DNA of 64,000 bases from Rhodococcus sp. 14-1411-2a (GCF_002259485.1 NZ_NPGA01000019.1:248001-312000); one strand, 5' to 3'; counted from the first letter of the stretch, positions 43,124 through 52,700 are shown. The notes: generated by a model from the letters alone, not told the origin. Translations and numbers: made by a program.

Positions 43124-43987
43124 CGCCGCGCGCGCCTTTGCCCGCTTCTCGCGGCGGGTGGGCAGCGTGAATTCTTCTTCCTCGTCCGGTCCGGCCTTGT
43201 CCTCCGGCTCGGGCTCGGTCTCCGGCTCGCCGGACATCGCATTCGCGAGCTCGGCACGCGAATTGCGGCGTTCGCGTATCTCCGCCCGAGCGAAATACGC
43301 CAGACCCAGCGGTGCCATGATGCCGAACGCCAGCCATTGCAGACCGTAGGACAGATAGGGGCCCGCGTCGGTCTGCGGTAGCTCGATCAAGCCGAGACCG
43401 CCCGGCTGAGCGTCGTCGAGCTGTAGGTATCCGTCGATGGCGTCGACTCCGACCGCCGCGCCGATCTGTTCCGGATTGATGTTGTAGACCTGCAGCCGGC
43501 CGTCGTCCTCGACGGGCTCGCGCGAGGTGCCCTCGGCTTGGCGTACCCGTGCGTTCAGCGTCACTTCACCGGCGGGTGCCGCCTCGAACTCGGGCGCTCT
43601 GGTTCCCTCCACCGGCAACACGTACCCGCGATTGACGAGCACAGTGGGCCCGCCGTCGATCACGAACGGGGTGATGACCTCGTATGCGGGCTGATCGCGG
43701 ATGCTGCGCAGTCGCACCAGCACGTCGGAATCGGTGACATAGGCCCCGGAGGCGATGACCCGACGCCACTCGTCCTCGGCCGGAAACCCGTTTGCGGTGA
43801 GAACGTCGGAGATCGGCACCGGATCCGCGTCGACGGATCGGGTGATCAGATCGTTGCGCGCGGACGTCGAGGTGTTCTTCCCCAACTGCCACGGAGCGAG
43901 CACGCTGAAGCACAGGAACGCGAAGGCCAGCACCACCGCAGCCAGCACCAACCATTTGGGTCGCAGCAAGAACGCTAACTTTCGCAC
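43064..43987 (-). CDS. SURF1-family cytochrome oxidase assembly protein, 307 aa
   Basis: Membrane protein aiding cytochrome c oxidase assembly. The N-terminal helix (WLVLAAVVLAFAFLCFSVLA) is followed by the SURF1 motif PWQLGKN, and a second helix near residue 220 is LSYGLQWLAFGIMAPLGLAY. Between them is the periplasmic domain (FVIDGGPTVLVNRGYVLP, YNINPEQIGAA). The C-terminal 75 residues are charged and low in complexity, extending past the second helix and overlapping cobD by 60 bases on the other strand. Eighteen bases downstream of ptpA, so in its operon. Confidence 0.87.
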   Translation of the reverse strand: MRKLAFLLRPKWLVLAAVVLAFAFLCFSVLAPWQLGKNTSTSARNDLITRSVDADPVPISDVLTANGFPAEDEWRRVIASGAYVTDSDVLVRLRSIRDQPAYEVITPFVIDGGPTVLVNRGYVLPVEGTRAPEFEAAPAGEVTLNARVRQAEGTSREPVEDDGRLQVYNINPEQIGAAVGVDAIDGYLQLDDAQPGGLGLIELPQTDAGPYLSYGLQWLAFGIMAPLGLAYFARAEIRERRNSRAELANAMSGEPETEPEPEDKAGPDEEEEFTLPTRREKRAKARAASRPTTPSDPRLADRYGKNR

Positions 43988-44005
43988 TCCACCACGGTAG
44001 CCGGG

Positions 44006-44479
44006 TCAGCGAGAGAGTCGAGACCGTGCCCAGTCCAGCATGCCGGGAACGGCACTTTCGATTTGCTCGCGCACCTCGGTGAACGCCGAATCGGAGGAGT
44101 AGTACGGATCGGCCACCGAGGAGTCGTCGGCATCGGGATCGAACGACCGCAGCAAGGCGACGCGATCTGCCGGAGCGCCGAGCTGCAGCAGGGCGCGGGC
44201 GTGGCCGGAGTCGAGGGCGACGATCAGATCTGCCGCCAGGTGATCCGGTCCTACCTGCGCTGCCTCGTGCTCGCTGTCGTATCCGTGGGCATCGAGCTCG
44301 GCGACGGTGCGTGGATCTGCGCCGTCGCCCACGTGCCAACCGCCGGTCCCGGCACTCGAGACGCGCACCGCGTCGCCCAGACCGGCGTCGCGCAGATGCC
44401 CTGCGAAGACCTTCTCGGCCATCGGTGATCGGCAGATGTTGCCGGTGCACACGAAGGTCACATGCAGTGGCTCGTTCAC
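44006..44479 (-). CDS. ptpA: Low-molecular-weight protein tyrosine phosphatase PtpA, 157 aa
   Basis: Dephosphorylates phosphotyrosine. The active-site loop VCTGNICRSPM gives Cys11, Arg17 and Ser18; the general acid aspartate lies in SVADPYYSSD. GTG start overlaps the stop of the upstream HAD gene. In M. tuberculosis PtpA is secreted and paired with the kinase-like PtkA, the corresponding HAD gene. The exported role cannot be assumed here. SURF1 follows 18 bases later. Confidence 0.92.
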   Translation of the reverse strand: MNEPLHVTFVCTGNICRSPMAEKVFAGHLRDAGLGDAVRVSSAGTGGWHVGDGADPRTVAELDAHGYDSEHEAAQVGPDHLAADLIVALDSGHARALLQLGAPADRVALLRSFDPDADDSSVADPYYSSDSAFTEVREQIESAVPGMLDWARSRLSR

Positions 44480-45168
44480 TGCACGGCCGCCGTGTTCTGC
44501 TCCAGCACGGTGGCCAGTTCGTCCATGCTCGACGCGGTGAACGCGGCGTCGTCGCCCTCGCCGTCGACGCCGTAGCCCCACTCCACGTACACCGTGGGAA
44601 TGCCGAATCGAGCGGCACCGTGCACGTCGTGATCACGATCACCGATCATGATCACCCCGGCTGTGCCGCCGTCCGCGGACTCCACCGGATCGATGCCGAG
44701 GTTGGTCAGCGAATGTGCGATCACATCGGACTTCGCCCGTCGGGTGCCGTCGTTGCTGGCCCCGCCGATGAACTCGAAGTACCGCGACAGACCGAAGTGG
44801 TCCAGAATCCGGACGGCGAATCGCTCCGACTTCGACGTCGCAACGCCGAGGCGCACGCCGCGTTCCTGCAATCGCGTCAACACCGTCTCGATGCCGTCGA
44901 ACGCGGTGTTCTCGGCCCAGCCGCGCTCGTCGTAGCGTTGGAAGTACGCCGCCAGTGCGCGCTGCGCTGCATCCTCGTCCAGGCCGAGCCCGCGCAACGT
45001 GTCGATCAGAGGTGGTCCGACGACCATCGACAGCTGTTCCTCGGTCGGTTCGGGAGCCTCGACCGACGCCAACGCATGACGAAAACCGGCATGAATTCCC
45101 GGTGCGGAATCGGTCAACGTCCCATCGAGATCGAACAGGACAACGGACGCGGGAGCATCGACAGACAT
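44476..45168 (-). CDS. HAD-superfamily hydrolase, ptkA-position homologue, 230 aa
   Basis: HAD phosphatase fold. Motif I is VVLFDLDGTLTDSAPGI, motif II near VATSKSERFAV, and motif III/IV region GVIMIGDRDHDVHGA. This set fits phosphoglycolate-phosphatase-like enzymes with a helical cap (FRHALASVEAPEPTEEQLSM). Its stop overlaps ptpA, as PtkA (a HAD-fold protein that phosphorylates PtpA) does with ptpA in M. tuberculosis. Whether it is a phosphatase or a PtkA-type kinase needs testing. Divergent from cobC by 55 bases. Confidence 0.82.
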   Translation of the reverse strand: MSVDAPASVVLFDLDGTLTDSAPGIHAGFRHALASVEAPEPTEEQLSMVVGPPLIDTLRGLGLDEDAAQRALAAYFQRYDERGWAENTAFDGIETVLTRLQERGVRLGVATSKSERFAVRILDHFGLSRYFEFIGGASNDGTRRAKSDVIAHSLTNLGIDPVESADGGTAGVIMIGDRDHDVHGAARFGIPTVYVEWGYGVDGEGDDAAFTASSMDELATVLEQNTAAVQ

Positions 45169-45223
45169 GATCCGAGCCTATCGGTGCGGGCCGTTCGGTG
45201 ACGGCGCGGCTACGCTCGTCGCG

Positions 45224-46261
45224 ATGTCCGACACAGCTGCCGATCCCGATGCGCTACTCCGTCACCACGGCGACGTCGAGGTCGATTCCGGCTTCGTCGA
45301 CTTCGCCGTCAACGTGCGCGGTGACGGACCGCCGGCATGGCTTCGCGATCGGCTGGCCGCGGCATTGAGTTCGTTGGGTTCGTACCCGAGCACGGCCGCC
45401 GACAAGGCCGCACGAGAACAGGTGGCCGAACACCACGGCCGCTCACCGGACGAGGTGCTGCTGCTCAGCGGCGGGGCCGAGGGGTTCTCGATGCTGCCGC
45501 GGCTCGAGCCCCAGCTGGTGGCGACGATCCACCCGTCGTTCACCGAGCCCGACTGGGTGCTCGAGCAGGCGGGCATTCCAGTGCACCGAGTGATCCTGCC
45601 GCCGCCCTTCGAGCTCGATCCGACGCTCGTGCCCGATGCCGCCGACATGGTGATCCTCGGCAACCCGACCAACCCCACGTCGGTCTTGCATCCCCGTGAG
45701 GCGGTACTGAGTCTGCGCGGATCCGGACGCACGCTGGTGATCGACGAGGCCTTCGCCGACGCAGTTCTCGGGTCGGGGGAATCGGTCGCCTCACAGAGCC
45801 TTCCCGACGTGCTGGTCCTGCGGAGCCTGACGAAGACGTGGGCGCTGGCGGGATTGCGATGCGGATATGCGCTGGGCCACCCCGACGTCCTCGCACGGCT
45901 GCAGTACGGCCGCGCGCACTGGCCTCTGGGGAGTCTGCAGCTCGAAGCGATCCGCGCCTGCACCGAACCGTTCGCCGTCGATCGGGCACGCGCCGAGTCC
46001 GAGCGAATCCACCGCGAACGAACTGCGATGATCCCGCGACTCGAGGCTCTGGGCCTCGACGTCACCGGACCCGCCCGCGCCCCGTTCCTGCTGCTGCGCG
46101 TCGACGGAGCCGATTCGGTCCGAGAACGCCTGCGCACGATGGGTATCGCGGTGCGGCGCGCAGACACGTTCCCGGGGCTCGACCGTCACTACCTGCGCGT
46201 CGCGATACGGGACTCGCAGCAGGTCGACATACTGGTGGACGCGTTGAACACCGTTCTGTGA
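45224..46261 (+). CDS. cobC: CobC-like PLP aminotransferase/decarboxylase, 345 aa
   Basis: Fold type I PLP enzyme. The cofactor lysine is in [20 protein letters not shown]; the upstream substrate loop is [15 protein letters not shown], and [10 protein letters not shown] holds the pyridoxal-binding aspartate. It corresponds to Rv2231c, annotated CobC, proposed to make the aminopropanol phosphate (threonine-phosphate decarboxylase) for cobalamin; a histidinol-phosphate-type aminotransferase role is also possible. ATG 45224 was chosen; the extension starts too near the divergent gene. Fourteen bases before the Nif3 gene. Confidence 0.82.
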   Translation: MSDTAADPDALLRHHGDVEVDSGFVDFAVNVRGDGPPAWLRDRLAAALSSLGSYPSTAADKAAREQVAEHHGRSPDEVLLLSGGAEGFSMLPRLEPQLVATIHPSFTEPDWVLEQAGIPVHRVILPPPFELDPTLVPDAADMVILGNPTNPTSVLHPREAVLSLRGSGRTLVIDEAFADAVLGSGESVASQSLPDVLVLRSLTKTWALAGLRCGYALGHPDVLARLQYGRAHWPLGSLQLEAIRACTEPFAVDRARAESERIHRERTAMIPRLEALGLDVTGPARAPFLLLRVDGADSVRERLRTMGIAVRRADTFPGLDRHYLRVAIRDSQQVDILVDALNTVL

Positions 46262-46275
46262 GGAGAGCATCGACC

Positions 46276-47397
46276 ATGGCAGTGACACTGGCGGACGTCA
46301 TCGAGGTACTCGACGACGCGTACCCACCCCGTCTGGCGGAGAGCTGGGACTCGGTGGGCCTGGTGTGCGGAGATCCCGAAGCTGTTGTGCAGCAGGTCGT
46401 GTACACCGTCGACGTCACCGACGCCGTGGTCGACGACGCCATCGCTCGGGGTGCCGATCTCATCGTCGCCCACCATCCCTTACTGCTCAAAGGCGTCGAC
46501 ACCGTCGCGGCCGACACCGCGAAGGGCTCGGTGATCCATCGCCTGATCAAGGCCGACTGCGCGTTGTTCACCGCCCACACCAACGCCGACTCCGCCGATC
46601 CCGGTGTCTCCGACGCGCTCGCGTCCGCCCTCGGCGTGATCGACACCAGACCTCTCGATCCCATTCCTGCTCCCGCACATGACAAGTGGGTGGTCTTCGT
46701 GCCGACCTCCGACTCCGCTGCGGTGCGACAGGCAATGTTCGATGCCGGAGCCGGACAGATCGGCGATTACAGCGAAGCCAGCTGGCAGAGCGCGGGTCTC
46801 GGCCAGTTCCGTCCGGGTCCGAACGCACACCCGACCCTCGGTGTTGCCGGAGAGGTGCACACCGAGGCGGAGGATCGAATCGAAGTCGTTGCTCCGAAAG
46901 GACTACGTGCTGAGGTGCTTTCGGCAATGAGTCGGGCACACCCGTACGAGGAGCCCGCGTTCGACGTCTTCGAGTCCGCGGCTCTACCGTCGTGCACCGG
47001 TTTGGGGCGCATCGGAAAGCTACCGAATCCGATGACCCTCGCCGAGTTCACCGAGGTCGTCCGCGAGGCGTTGCCTGCCACGACGTGGGGAGTACGTGCG
47101 GCAGGAAATCCTGAGGCCACGGTCTCGGTGGTTGCGATGTGTGGGGGAGCGGGTGACTCGTTCCTGTCCGCGGTGGCGCGCACCGACGCCGATGTGTACG
47201 TCACCTCGGATCTGCGGCACCACCCCGTCGACGAGCATCTGCGCGCCGGCGGCCCCGCCGTGATCGACACCGCGCACTGGGCCTCGGAGTTTCCGTGGTG
47301 CGAACAGGCGAGAGGCGTCGTCGACGCTGCGTTCGGCGACACCGACCGTTGGAGCAGCCGCGTCACCGACGTGCGGACCGACCCGTGGACGCTGTGA
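46276..47397 (+). CDS. Nif3-family (GCH1 type 2-like/DUF34) protein, 373 aa
   Basis: Dinuclear metal protein. N-terminal [20 protein letters not shown], then [20 protein letters not shown] and [19 protein letters not shown] provide the histidines and aspartates. The central insert of about 100 residues ([18 protein letters not shown] ... [14 protein letters not shown]) is the PII-like domain seen in long members, and the C-terminal half returns to the Nif3 fold with [23 protein letters not shown] has AGGAG nine bases upstream. Function unclear; GTP cyclohydrolase has been suggested. Confidence 0.87.
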   Translation: MAVTLADVIEVLDDAYPPRLAESWDSVGLVCGDPEAVVQQVVYTVDVTDAVVDDAIARGADLIVAHHPLLLKGVDTVAADTAKGSVIHRLIKADCALFTAHTNADSADPGVSDALASALGVIDTRPLDPIPAPAHDKWVVFVPTSDSAAVRQAMFDAGAGQIGDYSEASWQSAGLGQFRPGPNAHPTLGVAGEVHTEAEDRIEVVAPKGLRAEVLSAMSRAHPYEEPAFDVFESAALPSCTGLGRIGKLPNPMTLAEFTEVVREALPATTWGVRAAGNPEATVSVVAMCGGAGDSFLSAVARTDADVYVTSDLRHHPVDEHLRAGGPAVIDTAHWASEFPWCEQARGVVDAAFGDTDRWSSRVTDVRTDPWTL

Positions 47398-47503
47398 CCA
47401 TCGAGCCCAGCGACCGGCGGTGAGGTGGATCCGGCTGTCTGGGTTTCGGGTAGCCGGTAGGGTGATCTCTTATCAACTTCCATAGTCGCAGGAGTCATCA
47501 AGC

Positions 47504-48241
47504 GTGAACGTCGATCCCAAAGTCCAGGCCTCGCTGCTCGAATTGGCCGGTGTGGATACCGAACTCTCGCAGATCGCCCACCGCCGCAAGAGCCTCCCCG
47601 AGCAGCAGGAGGTGGACAAGCTCGAGACCGAGCGAACCACCCGCAAGGATGCCGCGGTGACGGTGCAGATCTCGATGGACGACCTCGATCGGGACATCCG
47701 CAAACTCGAAGGCGAGGTCGACGCAGTCCGGCAACGCGAGGCTCGCGACAAGAAGATGCTCGAGAGCGGCACGATCGCCCCGAAGCAGATGACCGAACTG
47801 CAGCACGAACTCGGCAGCCTCGAACGTCGCCAGGGCATCCTCGAGGAGGAGCTGCTCGAGGTCATGGAGCAGCGCGAGGCCAGTGAGCGGGACTACGAGC
47901 ACGCCGGTGCGCAGCTGACGCAGATCGAAGACGAACTCGTCGATGCCGGCCGTCGTCGCGACGACGCCGTCGCAGACCTCGACGTCGCTGAGAAGCGCAG
48001 CGCCGAGCGCCGCGAATCGTTGGCCTCGGGATTGCCCGCGGATCTGCTTGCGCTCTACGAGAAGCAGCGAGCGCTCACCGGCCGCGGTGCGGCACTGCTG
48101 CAGGCTCGCCGTTGCGGAGCGTGTCGCATCGAACTCGATCGCAACGAGATCGCAAGCATCGCCAACAAGCCCGCGGATGCTCTCATTCGTTGCTCGGAGT
48201 GCAATGCAATCCTGGTGCGCACCAAGGAATCCGGGATTTGA
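47504..48241 (+). CDS. Coiled-coil zinc-ribbon protein (Rv2229c-like), 245 aa
   Basis: Long coiled coil (about residues 20-175; e.g. ERTTRKDAAVTVQISMDDLD, RREARDKK pattern) ending in a C4 zinc ribbon: RRCGACRIELD ... IRCSECNAILV. Conserved in actinobacteria between the Nif3 and RNase H genes. It resembles nucleic-acid-associated or flagellar-like C4 proteins; function is unknown. Its TGA overlaps the TTG of the next gene. Confidence 0.85.
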   Translation: MNVDPKVQASLLELAGVDTELSQIAHRRKSLPEQQEVDKLETERTTRKDAAVTVQISMDDLDRDIRKLEGEVDAVRQREARDKKMLESGTIAPKQMTELQHELGSLERRQGILEEELLEVMEQREASERDYEHAGAQLTQIEDELVDAGRRRDDAVADLDVAEKRSAERRESLASGLPADLLALYEKQRALTGRGAALLQARRCGACRIELDRNEIASIANKPADALIRCSECNAILVRTKESGI

Positions 48242-49356
48242 GTCAGGTGTCGAGGGTCGTCGCCGAGGCCGACGGTGGATCGCGTGGCAACCCCGGCCCG
48301 GCCGGGTACGGCGCAGTGGTGTTCAGTGCCGATCGCTCGCAGGTTCTGGCCGAGCGTCGGGCATCGCTCGGCGTGGCCACGAACAACGTCGCCGAGTACA
48401 ACGGACTGATTGCAGCACTGAGCGCGGCTCGTGATGTCGGGGCCCGTGAGGTCGCGGTCCGCATGGACTCCAAACTCGTCGTCGAACAGATGTCCGGGCG
48501 CTGGAAAGTGAAGCACCCGGACATGATTCCGCTTCAGCGCACAGCGGCCGACCTGGCCCGCCACTTCGATTCCGTGACCTACGAGTGGATTCCGCGTTCG
48601 CAGAACTCGCACGCCGACGCACTGGCGAACGAGGCTATGGACGCCGCGGCCGAGGGTGCGGACCTATCGGAATTGCCCGATGCCGAGCCGGTGGCGAAGA
48701 AGGCCGAGTCGCCCGGCTGGACCGGTGCCATGGGGGAGCCGACTCGCCTGCTGTTGCTGCGTCACGGCCAGACCCCCATGTCGGTGGACCGGCGCTACTC
48801 CGGTCGCGGCAACCCCGATCTGACCGAATTGGGTCGACGTCAAGCCGATTCTGCCGCAACGGTTCTGGGGTCGCGCACCGATATCGACGCCATCGTTGCC
48901 TCGCCACTGGGGCGCGCGCAACAGACCGCCTCGGCGACAGCCGACCGCTTGGGATTGCCCGTCACCACCGTCGACGGTCTCATCGAGACCGACTTCGGCG
49001 ACTGGGAAGGCCTCACGTTCACCGAGGCCATGGAACGTCACCCCGACGCGCACAAGGCGTGGCGCGGCGACACCTCCGTCGCACCACCGAACGGGGAGAG
49101 CTTCGACGCGGTGCGCATGCGCATCGAAGCAACCCGCGACCAGTTGCTCACCGAGTACGCCGGGAAGACCCTTCTGGTGGTCACACACGTGACACCGATC
49201 AAGATGCTGCTGCAACTCGCCCTCGACGTCGGCCCGTCGCTGCTGTATCGACTGCACCTCGACCTCGCGTCGCTGAGCATCGCCGAGTTCTACCCCGACG
49301 GCGGGGCCTCGGTGCGATTGGTGAACGACACCTCGCATTTGGCGCGACTGACCTGA
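48238..49356 (+). CDS. RNase H / histidine phosphatase fusion, 372 aa
   Basis: N-terminal RNase H type I domain (about 1-140): EADGGSRGNPGPAGYGAVVF, NVAEYNGLIAAL, MDSKLVVEQMSGRW, NSHADALANEAMD give the DEDD residues. The C-terminal phosphoglycerate-mutase-like domain has LLLLRHGQTPMSVDRRYSG, SPLGRAQQTA and TDFGDWEGLTF. The same fusion (Rv2228c) in M. tuberculosis acts as RNase HI and alpha-ribazole phosphatase-like CobC, tying it to cobD/cobC here. I chose TTG 48238 (overlapping stop); GTG 48247 is an alternative. Confidence 0.9.
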   Translation: MSQVSRVVAEADGGSRGNPGPAGYGAVVFSADRSQVLAERRASLGVATNNVAEYNGLIAALSAARDVGAREVAVRMDSKLVVEQMSGRWKVKHPDMIPLQRTAADLARHFDSVTYEWIPRSQNSHADALANEAMDAAAEGADLSELPDAEPVAKKAESPGWTGAMGEPTRLLLLRHGQTPMSVDRRYSGRGNPDLTELGRRQADSAATVLGSRTDIDAIVASPLGRAQQTASATADRLGLPVTTVDGLIETDFGDWEGLTFTEAMERHPDAHKAWRGDTSVAPPNGESFDAVRMRIEATRDQLLTEYAGKTLLVVTHVTPIKMLLQLALDVGPSLLYRLHLDLASLSIAEFYPDGGASVRLVNDTSHLARLT

Positions 49357-49450
49357 CGGCCGGATGGCGCGGGTAACTGCACGTTGACGACTGGGCAGGT
49401 AGCGCCGTCATAGTCGGTGGTGCCGCAGTGACCGCGGACAAACTGCACGA

Positions 49451-49987
49451 GTGACCGTCGCCAGAGCGCATCCCGAACTGCTGTCTGTCGAGCAGTGGCG
49501 CGCGCTGGGTGAAGACGATTTTCACGCCGAGATCCAGGAGGGTGTGCTGATCGCGTCACCGCGACCGTCGAAAGCCCACGCCCGAATTCTGTTTCGACTG
49601 TGCGCACAGCTCGACGACCAGTTGCAGGGCGGTCTGGAGGCGTTACCGGAGGTCGAGGTTGTCGTCGATTCGGTAACGCCAGCGACGGTGCGGGTACCCG
49701 ACGTGGTTGTGTGCGCACTCGACTCACCCGAGGCGCTGCACGACGAAGACGTCGTATTGGTTGTCGAGGCGATCTCGCCTGGGTCTCGTGGTACTGATGT
49801 GGTGACAAAACGCAGCGAGTACGCCGACGCGAGGATTCCCCATTACTGGATTGTCGATCCGGATGCAGCCACGCTCACAACGCTGGATCTGAGTCCGCAC
49901 GGATATGTCGAGCAGGTTCGTCGAGGTCGATGCGTCATCGAATCTCCAGTGCCACTGACGATCGATCTCGACGCTGCGTTGAGCTGA
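49451..49987 (+). CDS. Uma2-family (PD-(D/E)XK-like) nuclease domain protein, 178 aa
   Basis: GTG start. Core fold: EEDF-like HAEIQEGVLIASPRPSKAHA, RVPDVVVC with the catalytic aspartate, VVLVVEAISPGSRGTDVVTK for the E-x-x/S-x-x-x-K part, and RSEYADARIPHYWIVDPDAA. Uma2 proteins are predicted endonucleases common in actinobacteria and cyanobacteria; biological role unknown. Freestanding, between the RNase H fusion and the SDR pair, in a gene-poor stretch. Confidence 0.85.
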   Translation: MTVARAHPELLSVEQWRALGEDDFHAEIQEGVLIASPRPSKAHARILFRLCAQLDDQLQGGLEALPEVEVVVDSVTPATVRVPDVVVCALDSPEALHDEDVVLVVEAISPGSRGTDVVTKRSEYADARIPHYWIVDPDAATLTTLDLSPHGYVEQVRRGRCVIESPVPLTIDLDAALS

Positions 49988-50204
49988 CACGACTGTCCAT
50001 AGTCAAGTGGTACCTAATTTGCGTTCCGCTCCCAGTCGGCAGCCCGCGTTCATCGAAATCACTGCACCACAGTCGATCTCATTCGTATTTCGGCAACATG
50101 GATGGGCTCGTGGAGCGCTAGAAGATCCGCCGCGTGTTCTGGGCGTCGAATCGGAAATCGAGCGCCGTGCAACTCATCTCACACAGGGCCGATGTCGGAA
50201 GTAG

Positions 50205-50942
50205 TCAGCGGTGGCCCAGTCCACCGTCGACCGAGTATTGGCTGGCAGTGACGTAGCTCGACTCCTCGGAAAGCAGAAACAGCGCAACCGCAGCAGCTTC
50301 CGTAGCCGTCCCGATTCGGCCGAGCGGCACTCGGCCGAGGACGCCTGCCTCGAAGTCCTGGCGGGTCTCGGTATCCATGAAGCTTCGGAAACCTGTTTCG
50401 ATTGCACCTGGAACCAGAGTGTTGACCCGAATTTTCCGAGGGGCAAGTTCTGTGGCCCAGGTGCGCGCAGCGGCAATGAGTGCCGCTTTTGTTGCCGCGT
50501 ACACGGCGGTCAGCGGAGCCCCTTCGTAGGTCGACGTCGATGAGGTGACGACTACGGAGGCGGCGTCGCTCAGTTGATCACTCAGCGCGGCAAGCTGAAG
50601 CAGGGGGCCACGCACATTGGTTGCCATCATCGTGTCGAAGAAGGGAGTGCTGACGTCGGTAATCGGGGCGATGCCAGCGTAACCGGCATTGAACCACAGT
50701 CCGTCGATGACGAGCTCGTCCAATTGCTCGGCGAGTGTGTGTCCCGTGTCCGGGAGCGATGCATCATTGAACAAGACGGTGGCCGAACTGACTTCGTCAG
50801 CCAGAGCTGCCAGGCGTTCATTGTTCGTCCCAGTCAGAATCAACTGTGCTCCTTCGCGCGCCAGAAGTCGCGCGCCGGCCAGTCCTATTCCGTTGGTCGC
50901 TCCGGTGATCAGTATTCGTTTTCCTTCGAATCGTGAGGTCAT
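50205..50942 (-). CDS. Short-chain dehydrogenase/reductase, 245 aa
   Basis: NAD(P)-binding Rossmann fold: RILITGATNGIGLAGARLLA, then NAGYAG with the catalytic Ser and Tyr region VVVTSSTSTYEGAPLTAVYAATKAAL (split between the strands), and the C-terminal NTLVPGAIETGF. Start ATG 50942 directly follows the promoter, suggesting a leaderless mRNA. Divergent from MerR, whose operator (50960-50975) lies in its promoter. Likely induced by an electrophile or redox signal sensed by the regulator. Confidence 0.87.
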   Translation of the reverse strand: MTSRFEGKRILITGATNGIGLAGARLLAREGAQLILTGTNNERLAALADEVSSATVLFNDASLPDTGHTLAEQLDELVIDGLWFNAGYAGIAPITDVSTPFFDTMMATNVRGPLLQLAALSDQLSDAASVVVTSSTSTYEGAPLTAVYAATKAALIAAARTWATELAPRKIRVNTLVPGAIETGFRSFMDTETRQDFEAGVLGRVPLGRIGTATEAAAVALFLLSEESSYVTASQYSVDGGLGHR

Positions 50943-50949
50943 GAACAGC

Positions 50950-50980
50950 ACGCTATGTTCTAGAGTTCGCTCTAGGTCAA
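50950..50980 (-). promoter_or_regulatory. MerR-type promoter of the SDR gene
   Basis: On the minus strand TTGACC (50980-50975) and TAGCGT (50955-50950) are separated by 19 bases, the over-long spacer typical of MerR-controlled promoters. The perfect palindrome CTAGAG-TTCG-CTCTAG at 50960-50975 fills the spacer. The expected start site falls at or next to the SDR ATG. Confidence 0.7.
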
Positions 50981-50997
50981 GCTGCGGGAGGTGGCAG

Positions 50998-51417
50998 ATG
51001 TCCGAGTACACCATCGGAGAGGTCGCGAAAGCGGTCGGGCTCAGTGAGCATGCGCTGCGGTTCTACGAGCGCAAAGGTTTGCTCCTCGGGTCGGTAGAAC
51101 GTACTGCCAGTGGACGCAGGCGATACAGCCAGATCGACATCGACTGGCTTCGGGTGTGTACCCGGTTGAGGGAGTCCCGTATGCCGTTGGCGGATCTCGA
51201 GCGGTTTGCCGTGCTTGTGCGAGATGGGGCAGGTAACGAGGCCGACCGTCTCGCGCTGCTCAGCACGCATCGTGCCCGAATCGACGCTCAAATCGCTGAG
51301 CTGGAACAGGCCCGCGACACAATCGCGTGGAAGACCGATGTCTACGAACAGAGGTTGCGTACCGGCAATATCGGGGGATTGTGGGACCCGACTGTAAGTC
51401 GGAACCAGCACCCGTAG
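50998..51417 (+). CDS. MerR-family regulator, 139 aa
   Basis: MerR DNA-binding domain: YTIGEVAKAVGLSEHALRFY, ERKGLLLGSVERTASGRRRY, then a linking coiled helix (RIDAQIAELEQARDTIAWKT). No metal-binding cysteines near the C-terminus, so it is not of the mercury/copper type; the effector is unknown. ATG has GGGAGG six bases upstream. Divergent from the SDR gene with a 19-bp-spacer operator. Presumably activates SDR in response to its inducer. Confidence 0.9.
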   Translation: MSEYTIGEVAKAVGLSEHALRFYERKGLLLGSVERTASGRRRYSQIDIDWLRVCTRLRESRMPLADLERFAVLVRDGAGNEADRLALLSTHRARIDAQIAELEQARDTIAWKTDVYEQRLRTGNIGGLWDPTVSRNQHP

Positions 51418-51449
51418 GCGTGCTCGCCGTCGCTACAGCGACACGCCGG

Positions 51450-52700
51450 TCAGATCTGCAGCGCAAGCCACAGGCCCGCGACGGCCCCGACGATGGTCAG
51501 CGGCGTCGTGATTGCGCCCAGAGGAGTGAAGGTGCGCAGATCTGCCGGTTCGTCGTTGGCCGATGCGACGCGTCGCCACAGCATGATCGCCAGCGACCCG
51601 ACGTAGGTCAGGTTGGGTCCGAGGTTCACGCCGATCACCATGGCCAACAGCAACGCCGGGGGAGCGTCGGCTCCGAAGGCGGCCAGTAGCAGCAGCGTCG
51701 CAGGCAGGTTGTTGACGATGTTCGACGCCACCGCCGCGATGGCTGCGGCTGCCAGGAGCGACGCGAACGTGGTGTCGGACGGCAGGATTCGCGCCAGCCA
51801 GTCGCCGATCGGCCCTGTCGTGACGCCGAGAACGACGATGCCGAGCAGAAAGACGAAGCCGCAGAACGGTAGATCGGCACCGCGCAGAATGGCGCGAGCA
51901 CTGGTGTGCCGGCCCCGGAGTGCGGGGACGGCCAATGCCACCGATCCCATCGCGGCCACCCAGAACGGTTCGACGTCGAACAGGCCTGCCACCGCGAAGC
52001 CGATGAGTGTTGTGCCGAGGATGGCCAGCGTGGTTCGCGGTGCGGGGACGTCCTCGGCGCTCTGCTGAGTCGACTTCTCCGGCGGTGCGGCGGTGCGGCT
52101 CAGATCCTTGCGGAAGAAGATCAGGAACACCGCCAACTCGATGGCCACCGCGAAAATCCACGGCAGTGCCATCAGAGCGGTGAAATGCAGGAAGGTGAGT
52201 CCGGTCGCGGCGAAGGCAAGAAGGTTGGTCAGGTTCGACACCGGCAGCAGCGTCGACGCCGAATTGGACAGGTGTGCAGTGGCGTAACTGTGCGGACGCG
52301 GCGACATCCCCAGAATCCGCGCAGCGCCGATGATGGCCGGCGTCAGCAGAACCACGGTGGCGTCGAGGCTCAGTACCGCGGTGGTCGATGCCGCTGCAGC
52401 GAACACAAGGGTGAGCAACCGGCGGGGACTGCCCTTGGATCCTCGGCGGAGCTTCGCGGCTATCCACGTGAACACTCCGAGGGCGTCCGAGAGGTGCGCC
52501 AGGATCAGGATGAACGCCAGAAAGACCACGGTCGGAGCGAGTTCGAGTACTTGCTCGCGTGCGGCGTCGAGGCTGACGAGGCCGACGAGCAGAACGACCG
52601 CCGCGGCTGGAAGTGCGGCAACGATCTCCGGGAGACCGCGCGGGCGCACGATGGCGAAGACGAGAACGGCGGCCACCAGTGCCGCGGCGAGAACGGTCAC
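51450..52700 (-). CDS. ArsB/SLC13-type permease, 416 aa
   Basis: Ion-transporter-superfamily membrane protein with about 11 segments. Recognised by LSLDATVVLLTPAIIGAA, the conserved SNSASTLLPVSNLTNLLA, and ASNIVNNLPATLLLLAAF with GVNLGPNLTYVGSLA, the double hairpins of ArsB/NhaD. No other ars genes are beside it. Substrate could be arsenite or anions. GTG start overlaps the DUF1697 stop (GTGA), so they form an operon. Confidence 0.82.
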   Translation of the reverse strand: MTVLAAALVAAVLVFAIVRPRGLPEIVAALPAAAVVLLVGLVSLDAAREQVLELAPTVVFLAFILILAHLSDALGVFTWIAAKLRRGSKGSPRRLLTLVFAAAASTTAVLSLDATVVLLTPAIIGAARILGMSPRPHSYATAHLSNSASTLLPVSNLTNLLAFAATGLTFLHFTALMALPWIFAVAIELAVFLIFFRKDLSRTAAPPEKSTQQSAEDVPAPRTTLAILGTTLIGFAVAGLFDVEPFWVAAMGSVALAVPALRGRHTSARAILRGADLPFCGFVFLLGIVVLGVTTGPIGDWLARILPSDTTFASLLAAAAIAAVASNIVNNLPATLLLLAAFGADAPPALLLAMVIGVNLGPNLTYVGSLAIMLWRRVASANDEPADLRTFTPLGAITTPLTIVGAVAGLWLALQI

